From NCBI GenBank assembly GCA_031550125.1, contig JAVBOW010000013.1, forward strand, positions 1 to 64,000: a DNA stretch of 64,000 nt, read 5' to 3'. Source of the DNA: JAVBOW01 sp031550125 (GTDB lineage Bacteria > Bacteroidota > Bacteroidia > Bacteroidales > Rikenellaceae). Below, piece after piece: positions 1 through 10,600 of the stretch (position 1 is its first letter; each line of letters starts with the position of its first letter). The notes beneath the pieces were generated by a model, which worked only from the letters and a program-made list of their open reading frames with translations, did no database searches and had not been told where the DNA came from. The translations under genes and the position numbers were made by a program.

Positions 1-95
1 GCGAGGAAGCGTACATATATTGTCGACGGGCCCCGCATACGTACGCGCCCGCCCGTCCCTATGGGGAGGCCGGGGCGCTTCCGCCGATATACGCT

Positions 96-2393
96 CTACT
101 CTGCTGCGGAGAAAGAGTAGGGACGATCTTCCTCTTTCGTACCCCTCGCCTTATTGGGGACGGCCGACATGGCGAAATCGAGCTTCAATCCCTTCTGCAA
201 CATGTCGTAGGTTATATAATTCCGGCCATAAGGACGACCGTCAGCCCTGAGGTTGTCCACATACCTGGTTTCGCGGCCGTTACCCGGAGCCGCAATAACA
301 ACCTTCTTGCCGTTCTCGAGGCTGAGCGTGACCTTTTCAAAAAGCGGGGAGCCAAGCACATATTCGTTCGATCCGGGACAAACGGTATAGAATCCGAGCG
401 CCGATAAAACATACCATGCTGACGTTTGGCCATTGTCTTCGTCGCCACAATAACCGTCCGGATAATGGGTGTAAAGCTTATCCATTACTTCGCGGACCCA
501 ATATTGCGCCTTCCACGGCTCCCCCGCATAATTATATAGGTAGATCATGTGCTGTATGGGCTGGTTGCCGTGGGCGTAGTTGCCCATGTTCATGATCTGC
601 ATCTCCCGTATCTCGTGAATGGTGAAACCGTAGTAGCTGTCGTCGAACAGCGGCGCGATATTGAACACCGTGTCGAGCATGCCGACGAAATTCACCCTGC
701 CGCCCATCAGTTCTATCAAACCTTTCGGATCGTGGAACACCGACCACGTGTAATGCAGGCTGTTGCCCTCGGTAAAGTCGCCGCCCCACTTGAGCGGATT
801 GAAAGGCGAGGCGAACGCGCCGTCCCGGTTGCGGCCGCGCATCAGGCGGCTTTCGGCGTCGAAGAGGTTTTTATAGTTATTAGCATGGCGCTTGTAAGGC
901 TCCAACTCCTGCTCGCTCTTGCCCAATTTCCGGCCTATCATATATATACACCAGTCATCATAGGCGTATTCCAGCGTACGTGCGGCGCTCTCTTTTATGC
1001 CTGCGTCGCATGGCACGTAGCCCAGGCGGTTGTAATATTCCCATCCAAGCCGGCCTGTCGAAGAGACCTGCGGATGTACGGAATTGGCTCCGTGGGTAAC
1101 GGCTTCCCATATGACGTCGGGATCGAAACCCTCGAGGCCCTTGAGGAAAGCGTCGGCCACGACGGCGGCCGAATTATTCCCTACCATGCAGCCGCGATGG
1201 CCGGGACTGGCCCATTCGGGCAAAAAGCCGCTCTCCTTGTAGGCATTCATCAGGCCCTCCTGCATCTTCACGCCCATAGAGGGATAGACCAGGTTAACGA
1301 AAGGCATAAGGCAGCGGAAAGTGTCCCAGAAGCCGGTGTCGGTGAACATATACCCGGGAAGCACCTGCCCGTTGTAAGGGCTGTAGTGCATTACGTCGCC
1401 TTTGGCGTCTATCTCGTAGAAGCTGCGGGGGAAAAGCACCGAGCGGTAGAGGCACGAGTAGAACGTGCGCAGATTGTCGGCGCTGTAAAGCGTCATATCG
1501 CTGTCATCCACCTTTATGCGACCCAAAATATCGTTCCATTCCGAGCGGCCCTGCTCCTTGAGGGTCTCGAAATCGTCGCCGCCCAACTCGCCAAGGTTCA
1601 GCTCGGCCTGCTCATGGCTTATGAAAGACGACGCCACGCGGACATGCACCTTCTCGCCGGGTTCAAGGTCGAAACCCACTATGCATCCGGCATGGCCGGC
1701 GAGACTTTCGAGCGTCCCCTCGCCTATCTGTCCGTCGGCCACCGATGCGGTGTAGGTGAAAGGATGGTCGAAGACAAGCACGAAATAGTTGCGGAAATTA
1801 TCCGGCACTCCTCCGTTGTTTTTTGTAGTGTAGCCCACTATCTTGTTCTCCGACGGGACGATCCGTACGTAAGAGCCGTTGTCGAAAGCGTCAACAACAA
1901 CATAAGGAGCCTTATAATCGGGGAAAGTGAAACGCATCATGGCCGCGCGCGAGGTGGGCGTTATCTCGGCCGTAACGTCGTGGTCGGCAAGGTAGACGCT
2001 GTAATAATAAGGTTTGGCCACCTCGGACTTGTGCGAGAACCAGCTTGCGCGCAACTCTTCGTCGAAGACGGGGACGCCGCTTACCGGCATCACGGCAAAC
2101 TGGCCGTAATCGTTTATCCACGGGCTGGGCTGATGGGTCTGCCTGAGGCCGCGTATCCTGTCGGCCGTGTAGACATAAGCCCATCCGTCGCCCATCTTAC
2201 CTGTCTGCGGCATCCAGAAATTCATGCCCCACGGACGGGCTATGGCCGGATAGGTATTGCCGGTGGAAAGCAGGTGCTTGGATTCGGTACCGACCAGCGG
2301 GTTGACCAGGTCGGCAAAACTGTAGCGCGGCTGCTCGGTCGATCCGCATCGCATTAATGCCAGTCCGGCAAGCAATATCAAACAATGTTTCAT
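96..2393 (-). CDS. GH92 family alpha-mannosidase, lipoprotein
   Basis: This is a 765-residue exo-acting alpha-mannosidase of glycoside hydrolase family 92. These calcium-dependent, inverting enzymes usually remove alpha-1,2- or alpha-1,3-linked mannose. The N-terminus is a lipoprotein signal with Cys16. The beta-sandwich N-domain begins with NPLVGTESKH, and the (alpha/alpha)6 domain carries TEGNSLHYTW (Glu near residue 541, the usual acid) and GDEDNGQTSAW (acidic pair near residue 650, the usual base site). The length is normal for the family. It is the last gene of the PUL, 36 nt after the TIM-barrel-like gene. With GH76 in the same locus it points to alpha-mannan or high-mannose glycan trimming at the cell surface. 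The exact linkage specificity cannot be read from the sequence. Confidence 0.93.
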   Translation of the reverse strand: MKHCLILLAGLALMRCGSTEQPRYSFADLVNPLVGTESKHLLSTGNTYPAIARPWGMNFWMPQTGKMGDGWAYVYTADRIRGLRQTHQPSPWINDYGQFAVMPVSGVPVFDEELRASWFSHKSEVAKPYYYSVYLADHDVTAEITPTSRAAMMRFTFPDYKAPYVVVDAFDNGSYVRIVPSENKIVGYTTKNNGGVPDNFRNYFVLVFDHPFTYTASVADGQIGEGTLESLAGHAGCIVGFDLEPGEKVHVRVASSFISHEQAELNLGELGGDDFETLKEQGRSEWNDILGRIKVDDSDMTLYSADNLRTFYSCLYRSVLFPRSFYEIDAKGDVMHYSPYNGQVLPGYMFTDTGFWDTFRCLMPFVNLVYPSMGVKMQEGLMNAYKESGFLPEWASPGHRGCMVGNNSAAVVADAFLKGLEGFDPDVIWEAVTHGANSVHPQVSSTGRLGWEYYNRLGYVPCDAGIKESAARTLEYAYDDWCIYMIGRKLGKSEQELEPYKRHANNYKNLFDAESRLMRGRNRDGAFASPFNPLKWGGDFTEGNSLHYTWSVFHDPKGLIELMGGRVNFVGMLDTVFNIAPLFDDSYYGFTIHEIREMQIMNMGNYAHGNQPIQHMIYLYNYAGEPWKAQYWVREVMDKLYTHYPDGYCGDEDNGQTSAWYVLSALGFYTVCPGSNEYVLGSPLFEKVTLSLENGKKVVIAAPGNGRETRYVDNLRADGRPYGRNYITYDMLQKGLKLDFAMSAVPNKARGTKEEDRPYSFSAAE

Positions 2394-2429
2394 TTCCTGT
2401 CTGTTTTATTTCGTTCGTAGCCGGGGGTA

Positions 2430-4604
2430 TTACCAGCCGAATTTAACCGCGACGCCCTCGGGACCGTTCTCCAACTCTATGAAGTACGTCCCGCTGTCTT
2501 TATCCCACGCGCCGGCCGAAAGCGCCTCCTTGCCGCCGACCATAACGCTCGCAGGCTGCTTGGGCAGCAGCACCCTGGCTACGCCAGTGGTGTTTACAGG
2601 GCTTTTGGCGGTGAAAGAGTATGATTTGTCCGTACGCACTTCGTCATAGGCCCTGAATGCGGCCGCCAGCACCTGCGGCTGCTTCCTGTCTGCGACGCGA
2701 TCGACGTTGAAGAAGAAGGCCTGTTGTCCCGGTTTGATCTCCTTAGACTTATAAACCGGCAACTTGGGATCGAAAAGATCTATCAGCGTGCCTTTTATTA
2801 CGTAAGGCGCCACGCTGACGCTCTCATCGAGGACGGCCACCAGGTCGTAGGGGCCGCGTTTAAGGCAAAGATTGTTTTTGAAGGTTAGCTTTCCCGCGCC
2901 GGCTTTCTGCTCGTACATGCGTTTCACCACATCCACGAAACGGCCGTCGCCGCCGGCGGAAAGCACGAACTCCTTGGGATCCATTCGAATAACGTACACC
3001 ACGCCTTTGCCGCAAACGTATTCGCCCTCCCCGGGAGCTGCGCCGAGACCCATCAGGCGGAAGAGGTGATCGGACGGGGCCGCGTATTTATTTTCACCCG
3101 TATTCCACCACTCCGACACTGTCTGGAAAGGATCGTTGTCGCGGCCGCTATAGACCAGCGTGCCTCCGGCTTTCACCCATTCGGCTATCTGCGTATGGGA
3201 CTCGGGAGACATGGGTTTCATGTTCGAATAGGTCATAAGAAGCACTTTGGTGTCGGCCAAGGCCTCTTTATAACCCAAATTTTCGATATGCGCCGTTTTT
3301 ACCGGCACGCCGCGCTTGATGAGCGGCAGGGCCTGCCCGTAGAAGTTGGAAAGCTGGGGGTCCTCATAGCCGGCATGGGTGGGAAAACGCTGGAACATCA
3401 GCGAATTGGCCATAAGGACGGATATCCCGCCGGATCCGGTGACTTTATTTTCGGACAAGGGCATGGTGTTGAGCGAATTGATCATAACCTGCATCTGGGT
3501 GGAATAGTGCCTGGGGATCCTCTCGCGTTGGTTGCTGTTGGCGCTCGTCCGGTAATACCCTTCGTAGATCCTTTCGGGCCAGGGCATAACCTCGTAGTCG
3601 GCTATGTTCGGGTAGAGCAGCTGAGCGGTGAAAGTGGCCTGGTAATTGACCTTGTAATCATCCCAGTCTTTGGCGCGGTCTTCTATGGGATCGGTCAAAA
3701 AGAACATTTTACGTCCCGTGGGGGCCGTCATCGACTCCATCGAGCCGTATTCGAGATAGGCCGTTTCGAAGACCCGCTCCTTAGCCTTGCCGTTGTAATA
3801 GTTGGGTTCGCGCGAGGTGCCAGTCCACACCTGGGCTATATATCCGTCCACGCAGGGCAGCGATGCGAGGCTGGCCTCGGGACTTACGATCATCCATTGG
3901 GAATAGTTCACCAGGGAGTGGGTGGGGATGTAGCACTTGACATCCATACCTTTGCTTTTGCCGTACTCCTTGGCGAATGAACACACCTCGTTGATGGCGC
4001 GGTAATAGAGGTGGTATTTGAGTTTGTTGGCCAGATAGGTGTTCTCGGGCGACTCGTGCTGCGGCCTCCACGGAGCGCCGTAATACTCCTGCCACTCGCG
4101 CTTGAACGACTCGCTGTATCCGCCGCGCGCCCAAAATTCCGGCTCTTCCATAAATATGGCGTCGATGCCGGCGTCGATAACTCTCTTTATATGTTTCTCT
4201 TTAAGGTAATTCAGAAAATTCTGCGACGGTACGATATAGGGAACCAGACGTCCGTGCCATATAGTGTCGCCGTTTTGCTGCACCTGCCCTTCGTCGAGGT
4301 GCCATTTGCCGTCCCAACTTCCGGTGAAATAATCCTGGTACTCGCCCCAGGCTATACCAGTCATGAAATGAGCGGTATAGCCCTTCTCACGCCACGACTT
4401 CACCCTATCCTCGAACGACACCCTGCGCGAACGGTCGGACGGGTTGCCCCCCACGCCGTAGATCATGGCTGCGTCGGCCCTCACGTCTATCGTGGGACGC
4501 CACTCGCGCGAGGTCTGAAAGGTAGTCTTGACATTGTCGGTTGTCTGGGCGCCGGCAACGGCCGCCAAGTATAGAAAGAACAGGCTTAAAAGGCTCTTTT
4601 TCAT
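2430..4604 (-). CDS. secreted TIM-barrel-like putative glycoside hydrolase, unassigned family
   Basis: This is a 724-residue secreted protein with a clear signal peptide ending in AVAGAQ near residue 20. I do not recognise a defined family. The N-terminal 400 residues read like a (beta/alpha)8 barrel: VIDAGIDAIFMEEPEFWARG (residues about 142-161) resembles a strand ending in acidic catalytic candidates (E153, E154, E156), and conserved-looking Trp, Tyr and Asp residues follow. A Rossmann-like segment around 410-520 (VLLMTYSNMKPMS, TLVYSGRDNDP) resembles the trimerisation or glutamine-amidotransferase-like domain behind GH42-type barrels. The C-terminus looks like beta-sandwich. It lies between DUF3823 and GH92 in the mannan-type PUL, so a glycosidase role is an inference from fold and context. 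Translation starts only about 10 nt after a large terminator-like hairpin. Confidence 0.6.
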   Translation of the reverse strand: MKKSLLSLFFLYLAAVAGAQTTDNVKTTFQTSREWRPTIDVRADAAMIYGVGGNPSDRSRRVSFEDRVKSWREKGYTAHFMTGIAWGEYQDYFTGSWDGKWHLDEGQVQQNGDTIWHGRLVPYIVPSQNFLNYLKEKHIKRVIDAGIDAIFMEEPEFWARGGYSESFKREWQEYYGAPWRPQHESPENTYLANKLKYHLYYRAINEVCSFAKEYGKSKGMDVKCYIPTHSLVNYSQWMIVSPEASLASLPCVDGYIAQVWTGTSREPNYYNGKAKERVFETAYLEYGSMESMTAPTGRKMFFLTDPIEDRAKDWDDYKVNYQATFTAQLLYPNIADYEVMPWPERIYEGYYRTSANSNQRERIPRHYSTQMQVMINSLNTMPLSENKVTGSGGISVLMANSLMFQRFPTHAGYEDPQLSNFYGQALPLIKRGVPVKTAHIENLGYKEALADTKVLLMTYSNMKPMSPESHTQIAEWVKAGGTLVYSGRDNDPFQTVSEWWNTGENKYAAPSDHLFRLMGLGAAPGEGEYVCGKGVVYVIRMDPKEFVLSAGGDGRFVDVVKRMYEQKAGAGKLTFKNNLCLKRGPYDLVAVLDESVSVAPYVIKGTLIDLFDPKLPVYKSKEIKPGQQAFFFNVDRVADRKQPQVLAAAFRAYDEVRTDKSYSFTAKSPVNTTGVARVLLPKQPASVMVGGKEALSAGAWDKDSGTYFIELENGPEGVAVKFGW

Positions 4605-4620
4605 GAAAACAGTTAAAAAA

Positions 4621-4740
4621 GGGGCCTGCCTGAATTCCTTAACACCCTGATTTCGTGCCGCCGCCGCGGATAACCACCATACCTACCACTCCGGACGGCA
4701 GGCACAAAATCATTCGGTTAAGAAATTCAAACAAGCCCCA
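4621..4740 (-). terminator. about 120-nt nested hairpin with T-run inside the PUL
   Basis: On the transcribed minus strand, arms at 4735-4739/4621-4625 (GGGGC/GCCCC), 4717-4729/4631-4643 (13 positions, one mismatch) and 4697-4711/4649-4662 (near-complementary with one bulge) nest into one long hairpin. It is followed directly by six Ts (4620-4615), the signature of an intrinsic terminator. The next start codon (4604) lies only 10 nt further on, and I see no TAnnTTTG promoter between. The two downstream glycosidase genes therefore appear to depend on read-through. Confidence 0.6.
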
Positions 4741-4752
4741 AACATTAAACAA

Positions 4753-5568
4753 TTAAGGAATTACTACTTCGTATGCTTCGCTGTAGTTATAACGTTTCAC
4801 CCCTGCGGTGGCATAGTTGATGCGTGCCGCGGCGCGTACAAAGATAGTGCGTCCCGAAGGAATGTCGCCTATGGTGGAGATAGTGATTATCTGTCCCAAC
4901 TGAGAATTGAACGACGAACCGCTGTAGGTAAGCGAGTTAGTCCAACGATTGTCGCGGGCGCGGTAACCTACGCTCGACGAATAGCTGGCGAACAGCTGGA
5001 TGTCGGTGACGTCGGTGAAGTTGGTGTTGTAACCGCCCATCGGCTCAATCTTGCTTCTGAACTCATCTACCGACACGGCGCGCGTTACGCGAACCTGGGC
5101 GGTGATCTTGCCGTTGCTGGCGGTAGGCTCGCCTACGACCTCGACCTTGAGGAAAGGCTGCACCTCGAATTTCACTTTGGTTACGCCTTTTATCTCTTTG
5201 GTGATGGTCTCATACGGGGCCAAAGGCACTCCGTTGGCGTCGTCACGCACGAGAGGGATGAACGGACCGTCGATACGGATATTATAAGTTCCCTTGAATA
5301 TCTTAGTATTACGGAACGTACCGTCGGGCTTGCACCAGAAATCGGGGTTGTCGGTTATCGTCGTACCGCCCTTCCAGGAGAGTTCTTTGAGACGCACGCG
5401 GATACCTTCGCTGCCCTGGTCGGTAAGCACCGGCTCGCCGGTGAGTACGTCGACAACCTCTCCCTCGATGGTTTCTCCGGGAGCGTCGTAGTTGTCGATC
5501 TCGAACATCTGGCAGGAAGTCAGCGAAAACAATGCGCACAATACCGTATAAAATGCTATTCTTTTCAT
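4753..5568 (-). CDS. DUF3823-type SusCD-associated lipoprotein
   Basis: This is a 271-residue lipoprotein of the DUF3823 type that commonly sits third after SusC and SusD. It probably acts as an outer-surface glycan-binding or accessory subunit. The start at MKRIAFYT gives a compact lipoprotein signal with Cys19; an in-frame ATG ten codons upstream (5598) would add a polar NNSAKNRQ leader and is less likely. The first half (TIEGEVVDVLTGEPV to roughly residue 125) looks like a carboxypeptidase-regulatory or prealbumin-like beta-sandwich, and the second half (about 130-271) like another beta domain. It follows susD after 32 nt. The ligand is inferred to be the mannan imported by this PUL. Confidence 0.85.
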   Translation of the reverse strand: MKRIAFYTVLCALFSLTSCQMFEIDNYDAPGETIEGEVVDVLTGEPVLTDQGSEGIRVRLKELSWKGGTTITDNPDFWCKPDGTFRNTKIFKGTYNIRIDGPFIPLVRDDANGVPLAPYETITKEIKGVTKVKFEVQPFLKVEVVGEPTASNGKITAQVRVTRAVSVDEFRSKIEPMGGYNTNFTDVTDIQLFASYSSSVGYRARDNRWTNSLTYSGSSFNSQLGQIITISTIGDIPSGRTIFVRAAARINYATAGVKRYNYSEAYEVVIP

Positions 5569-5600
5569 ATTCTGTCTGTTCTTTGCTGAATTATTCATTA

Positions 5601-7658
5601 TTACCTGTTAGGCTGCTGGTCGATGTAATCGCTCTTGGACACTTCGCCGCCGGGGATGCCGAAGTAGTAATTCACCGGATTGTATTCCATGGTCTTTTGC
5701 GATATCCACTGGAAGCGGGAGTCGAAGAAATATTTTCCGGCCACGGTGGAGAAGAACGGATACAGGCCGCGGAAACGGTAACGCGAGTCGCTGCTGAATT
5801 TGGTCTTATCCCTTTGCTCGCCCCAGAAAAGATCGCGGTTATCGATGTGCTGAACGCGCCAGCGACGCAGATCCCAACGTGTCTTGCCTTCGAAAGCGAG
5901 TTCTTTGCGCCTCTCCTTGCGGACGGTGTTGCGCGCGGCGTCCGTACCCTGGAGTTTGGCGGCGAGTAACGTCGCGCCGGCCCTCTCACGAATGGCGTTC
6001 ATGGCGTCGGTGGCAACCTGGAGCATATCCGAGCCGTCGGGCGTAGCCGCGCCGGCGAGTGAAAGCTCTACTGCGGCCTCGGCGGCGTTGATCATAACCT
6101 CGCCGTAGCGCATCAGCACGAAATGCTGGTCGGATTTACCCTCGTCGGCAATGAAGGAAGGATCGGTGTTGAGCCACTTGCGAAGGTAGAAACCGGTTAC
6201 GGTAGCCTCCGCGTTGCTATAGAAGGGGCCGTTAAGGCCGGCGGCGGTCATGGGCGAACCGTTGTAAGTGACCTTCTCCTGCGCGTTCTCGGAATTAGGA
6301 CTCAGATAGAGCGTTTTCGGAGAGCCGGAATAGATCGTCAAACCCTGGTAAGTCTTGTCGGCGGTGCTGTAAGAGTAGTCGGTGAACAGCGGGGCTATGG
6401 GAGTGGCGCCGGTGTAAATGCCTGCGCGTACATCTATCTCCTTACCTTTGAAGTTATCGAACGGGAAGATGATATAGGCCCTCAGGCGGGGTTCGGCGTT
6501 AGCGAAGAATTCCTGCGCAGTATTATACATAACATAGGTACCCTCTGAGTTCGAATTGCCGGTAGTGAGCTTTATCGTACCGTCGGGATAGCGGGGGAAG
6601 CCTTCGAACAGCTCAACGAAATCGAGCGTGGGGCAGGTTCCGGCCGAAAGCGGCGAACGGAAGATGAAAGGCGCGCTGTAAGCGTCGATGCCGTGGGTCA
6701 TGGTCGGGTAAACATACTCCTTTATGTAGATGTTCTCCGGGCTGCTCAGATCGCTGAACATCTCAACCATGTTCTGGTATTGGGCTTCACGGTCGGACGC
6801 GTTCCATTTTTTCTTGTACAGCGAATACTTCGTGCTTTCGATCACTTCATTGGCAGCCTTATAGGCTTCGGTGAAGTACTTCTTGGATGCATTGGCGGCC
6901 GTGGTTTCGTCGAAACCTATTACGCGTACGCCCGTCTTGGAGCCGAAACCGGTGAGCCTGTCAGTGAACATCTCGTTGTACTTTGCCACGCAGCCCGCAT
7001 AAAGCATAGCCTCGGATTTGAAGGCCAGGGCCACGTACTTATTCGAATAACCGCTCTTGGGGCTGGTGGGTTCCATCAGCTCGGCAGCCTTATCGAAATC
7101 GGCAAGTATCTGGTTCCATGTTTCTTCTTCGGTAGCGCGGGGCCAGGTAAGCACATCTTCGTTCACCGGATAGGCTATCTCCGTGGTTACAAGTGGTACG
7201 CCTCCGTAACGGCGCGCCATGGCGTAGAACACCGTTGCGCGTACGTAATACGCCTCTCCCAGGTAATGGTTGTAGCGTACATCGGAAAAGTGGCTCTTGT
7301 AGGACGGAAACGTTGTCAGCAGGTGATTGGCGGAGCGGATCAATTCGTATGCTTGACCCCAGTATGCCGTCCTCTCGCCGGTGAATGCCGTACAGTAGCC
7401 GTCGCGGCACACAGCCTCGCCGGTACCTTCGACGCCCAGCGCACCCAACCATGAGTTGTACTCCAATCCCCATTCGGGCATATACTTAAACTCCTCGAAT
7501 GGCATATGGCTGTACAGCTGAGACATGTAAATATCCATACCCGACTCGCTCGACATGAGGGCGTCGTCGGTAACGAAATTCTTGGGCGGAATATCCAAAT
7601 CCATGCAAGCGGTCATGGATACCAAGCCAAGAAGGGAAAATATTAGTATCTTTTTCAT
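5601..7658 (-). CDS. SusD/RagB family glycan-binding lipoprotein
   Basis: This is a 685-residue SusD-like outer-membrane lipoprotein that lids the SusC transporter and captures oligosaccharides. From the chosen Met (MKKILIFSLL) the lipobox is SMTAC with Cys18, then MDLDIPP, typical for SusD. The upstream ATG at 7679 would add seven polar residues and is less likely. TPR-type helices occupy the first half (DDALMSSESGMDIYMSQLY, LGEAYYVRATVFYAMARRYG). The C-terminus carries the family hallmark RKERRKELAFEGKTRWDLRR near residue 590. It lies 40 nt after susC. It is longer than the classic 550-residue SusD, suggesting an extended binding lobe. Confidence 0.95.
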   Translation of the reverse strand: MKKILIFSLLGLVSMTACMDLDIPPKNFVTDDALMSSESGMDIYMSQLYSHMPFEEFKYMPEWGLEYNSWLGALGVEGTGEAVCRDGYCTAFTGERTAYWGQAYELIRSANHLLTTFPSYKSHFSDVRYNHYLGEAYYVRATVFYAMARRYGGVPLVTTEIAYPVNEDVLTWPRATEEETWNQILADFDKAAELMEPTSPKSGYSNKYVALAFKSEAMLYAGCVAKYNEMFTDRLTGFGSKTGVRVIGFDETTAANASKKYFTEAYKAANEVIESTKYSLYKKKWNASDREAQYQNMVEMFSDLSSPENIYIKEYVYPTMTHGIDAYSAPFIFRSPLSAGTCPTLDFVELFEGFPRYPDGTIKLTTGNSNSEGTYVMYNTAQEFFANAEPRLRAYIIFPFDNFKGKEIDVRAGIYTGATPIAPLFTDYSYSTADKTYQGLTIYSGSPKTLYLSPNSENAQEKVTYNGSPMTAAGLNGPFYSNAEATVTGFYLRKWLNTDPSFIADEGKSDQHFVLMRYGEVMINAAEAAVELSLAGAATPDGSDMLQVATDAMNAIRERAGATLLAAKLQGTDAARNTVRKERRKELAFEGKTRWDLRRWRVQHIDNRDLFWGEQRDKTKFSSDSRYRFRGLYPFFSTVAGKYFFDSRFQWISQKTMEYNPVNYYFGIPGGEVSKSDYIDQQPNR

Positions 7659-7698
7659 ATACTGCAAATTATTATTCATGACTGTTTAACACGAACCA

Positions 7699-10600
7699 CT
7701 AAAACGTGAGTGAAACACCCATCGTGAAAGTTTTGTTAAGCGGATACAAACGTCCGTCATCGCTGTCGGGATGTTCCGGATCGACAAACTTCACGCCCGT
7801 TATGGTGAGAAGGTTGTAGGCGTTGGCGAAAACGCGCAGCTTCATAGTGGGGATGGCGTTGACTTTGGGCAACGTGTAACCCACTTCTATACTCTTCAGG
7901 CGCAGGTAAGCGGTGCTTACGCGGTTGAATTCCGAATTGCCTTTCGGAGAGTGGCCCGTGTAGCCGTAATAGCCGCTTATCCATTTGGTCTCGGGATCGT
8001 AGATATCGGCGTACGGATCTTTCGGGTGCCAGCGGTCCATGTACTGCTCGAGCGTACCGCCGCCGTTGCTTCCCCAGATGGCGTACAGAGGTTCGTTATA
8101 CTGCATCGAACCCATAGCCGTTCCCTGCCACAGCATGTAGAAATCGAGATTCTTCCACGAACAGTCGAAACTCAGGCTGTAGTTGAACCACGGAATCTGG
8201 TCGTAAGCGTAGGGATGTTCGTCCAGGCCGTCTATCTGGCCGTCGCCGTTCCAGTCCATGTATTTGTAGTCGCCGGGAAGCGTGTTGAGTTCCTTGTAGA
8301 TAGGATAGGTCCAGATATCGTTCCAGTCTTTGTAACGACCGGCCGACTCATATCCGAACTGCACGCCCTGGTAGCGGTTGTTAAGGTTGTCGTGACGCCA
8401 TTTGTCGTAGGAGTTGCCGTAAGGGCCTTTCTCCACTGCAGTAATGTATTTACGGCGGTTAACGGAGGTGATCGCCTTGACGCCATAATTGAAATCGCCA
8501 ATCTTATTGCGGTGGGTGAGCGTAAGCTCCAAACCGAAATCGCTGTCGCTGTTGAGGTTTTCGAGCGGAGGAGTGGCTCCTACGATGGTGGGGAGGTCGC
8601 CTCCGCGACGTGCGAGCAGACCTTCGCGTTCGCGTTTGTAATAGTCGAAGGTAAAGCCGAACAGGCCGTTCCAACCCTCAAAGTCCACGCCTACGTCGAA
8701 CGTGTGCGAAGTAAACCATGTAAGGTCGGTGTTAGGCAGCGAGGTGGGGTTGGCCGCACCAACATATTTGCCTCCTATCATGTAGCCCGGAGCGTATTTG
8801 TTGTAGTTACCTTTCTCCCAGTTATCGCCCCTTGAGCCGTAAAGGTAGCCCGCCATCCACTGATAGTCGAAGCTGCGGTCGTCGGCAAGCACGCCGTAGC
8901 TGGCGCGCAACTTGAGCTGGTTGACGAAGGAGAGTGCGCTTACCGACTTGAAGAGAGGTTCTTCTGATATGCGCCAGCCGGCTGATACCGAGGGGAAGAA
9001 ACCCCACTGGTGTCCCGGAGCGAATTTCGACGATCCGTCATAACGGAACTGGGCCTCGAGCAGGTAGCGGTTGTCGTATGAGTAATTGAACCTTCCGAAT
9101 ATCGATTCGTAAGCATAGTCGTAGAGATCGCCCGAGCCGCCGCTCATAGCGCCTACCTGGTCCGTTACCTCGCCGGCGATAAGATAGTCGGATGCATAGG
9201 CGAGGTTGCGCATGGCGTAGAAGTTATCGCCGGACTGGCGTTGGCATTCCCATCCCACAAGGCCCGATACTTTGTGTATATTCTCGAAGGTACGATCGTA
9301 AGAAAGAAGCAGTTGCCCGAGTTTCTGCTGGCTTGTATACAGTTCGCGCCTTAGCTGATTGGGCGAGCTGCCTGCAAAAACGATGGACGTATAGGCGTCG
9401 TTATCGGGATCGTAGGAATATTGCGTGTACTCCTTGCGGTTGATGGTATTGTTGTCCATCTGATAGTCGAAGCTGGCCATACCTTTGGCTGTCAATCCCT
9501 TCAATACGGGAGTGATGGTGCCAAGGTCGAATTCGAGACCGGTGGAGGACTCGAAACGCCTCTGCTGGTATTTCCTGTACCCGGATATGTCGGACGACAT
9601 CATGGCTATGGAGTTCAGCTGCAGGTCGAGACCTTCGTAGCTGAGCATCGTGCGGCCCGGATCGGCATAGGCGGGAGAGAGCATGCCCTGTTTCCAGTAG
9701 TTGCGGATAATATCTATCGAAGACGAGTAGGGATTGTTACGCTCGTCGGCGCTACCGCTTATCTTAAGGTTGTATTTCAGACCCTTGGCTATCTCGGTGG
9801 TGATAGTTGAGCGGACATTGAATTTATTGTAGTTGAGATCGCCCGACTTAAAGAAACCCTCCTGGTAGAAATAGCCCATACCTACGTAATACTGGGTTTT
9901 GTCGTTGCCGCCGGAGATGGTAAGGTCGTGTTTTGTCTCGGGCGAAAAATTCGAGAATACGAGGCTCGTCCAGTCTGTCTCAGTCATCGTCCCGTCGCGG
10001 AATTTGTCCATAAACTCCTCGGTGTACACCGGAGTCGGGGTGAGCGAGGTAGTGTTCATGGCCCTTTCGTTCCACAGCTTCATGGCGTCCAATGCGCCAA
10101 CGAGAGTCGGGAAACCTGAAGGTTTCTGGAAAGTGAACGACCCGTTGTACGTCACGCTCGCCTGTCCCTGCTTGCCTTTTTTGGTGGTCACGAGGATTAC
10201 GCCGTTCGCGGAACGCAGACCGTAGATGGCCGCGGTGGCGTCCTTAAGCACCGAAACGTCCTCGATGTCGGTGGGATTGAGGCGCATAAAATCGTCCAGC
10301 CCGCGGGGAATACCGTCGATAACCACCAGGGGAGAGTTATTATTGCCGCCGCCGTCCTGGAAACCGCGGATGTTATAGGTGGCGCGGTAAGTTCCCGGCT
10401 CGGCGCTCTGCTGCCATACGTTCACGCCGGCGATCTTGCCGGTGAGCATATTGAGCGGATTCTCGTTGACCGTCATCACCATCTCGTCGCCGTCCACTCC
10501 CGACACGGAGCCGGTGACCAACGCTTTGCTCTGAGTACCGTAACCCACCACGACAACGTCCTGGAGGGTGGTGTTGTTTACCTTCATCGACACGTCGATG

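Noticed and set aside
1..95. terminator or coding end left of GH92
   Set aside because: Only an imperfect GC-rich stem near 46-85 and no T-run; nothing I can support in these 95 bases.
549..2357. 602-residue open frame on the plus strand opposite GH92
   Set aside because: Antisense reading of a clear GH92 gene; no start context, no family motifs, and codon pattern mirrors the minus-strand gene. Many similar long antisense frames in this GC-rich window (for example 13274-14455, 24852-26240 and 26352-27893) were left out for the same reason.
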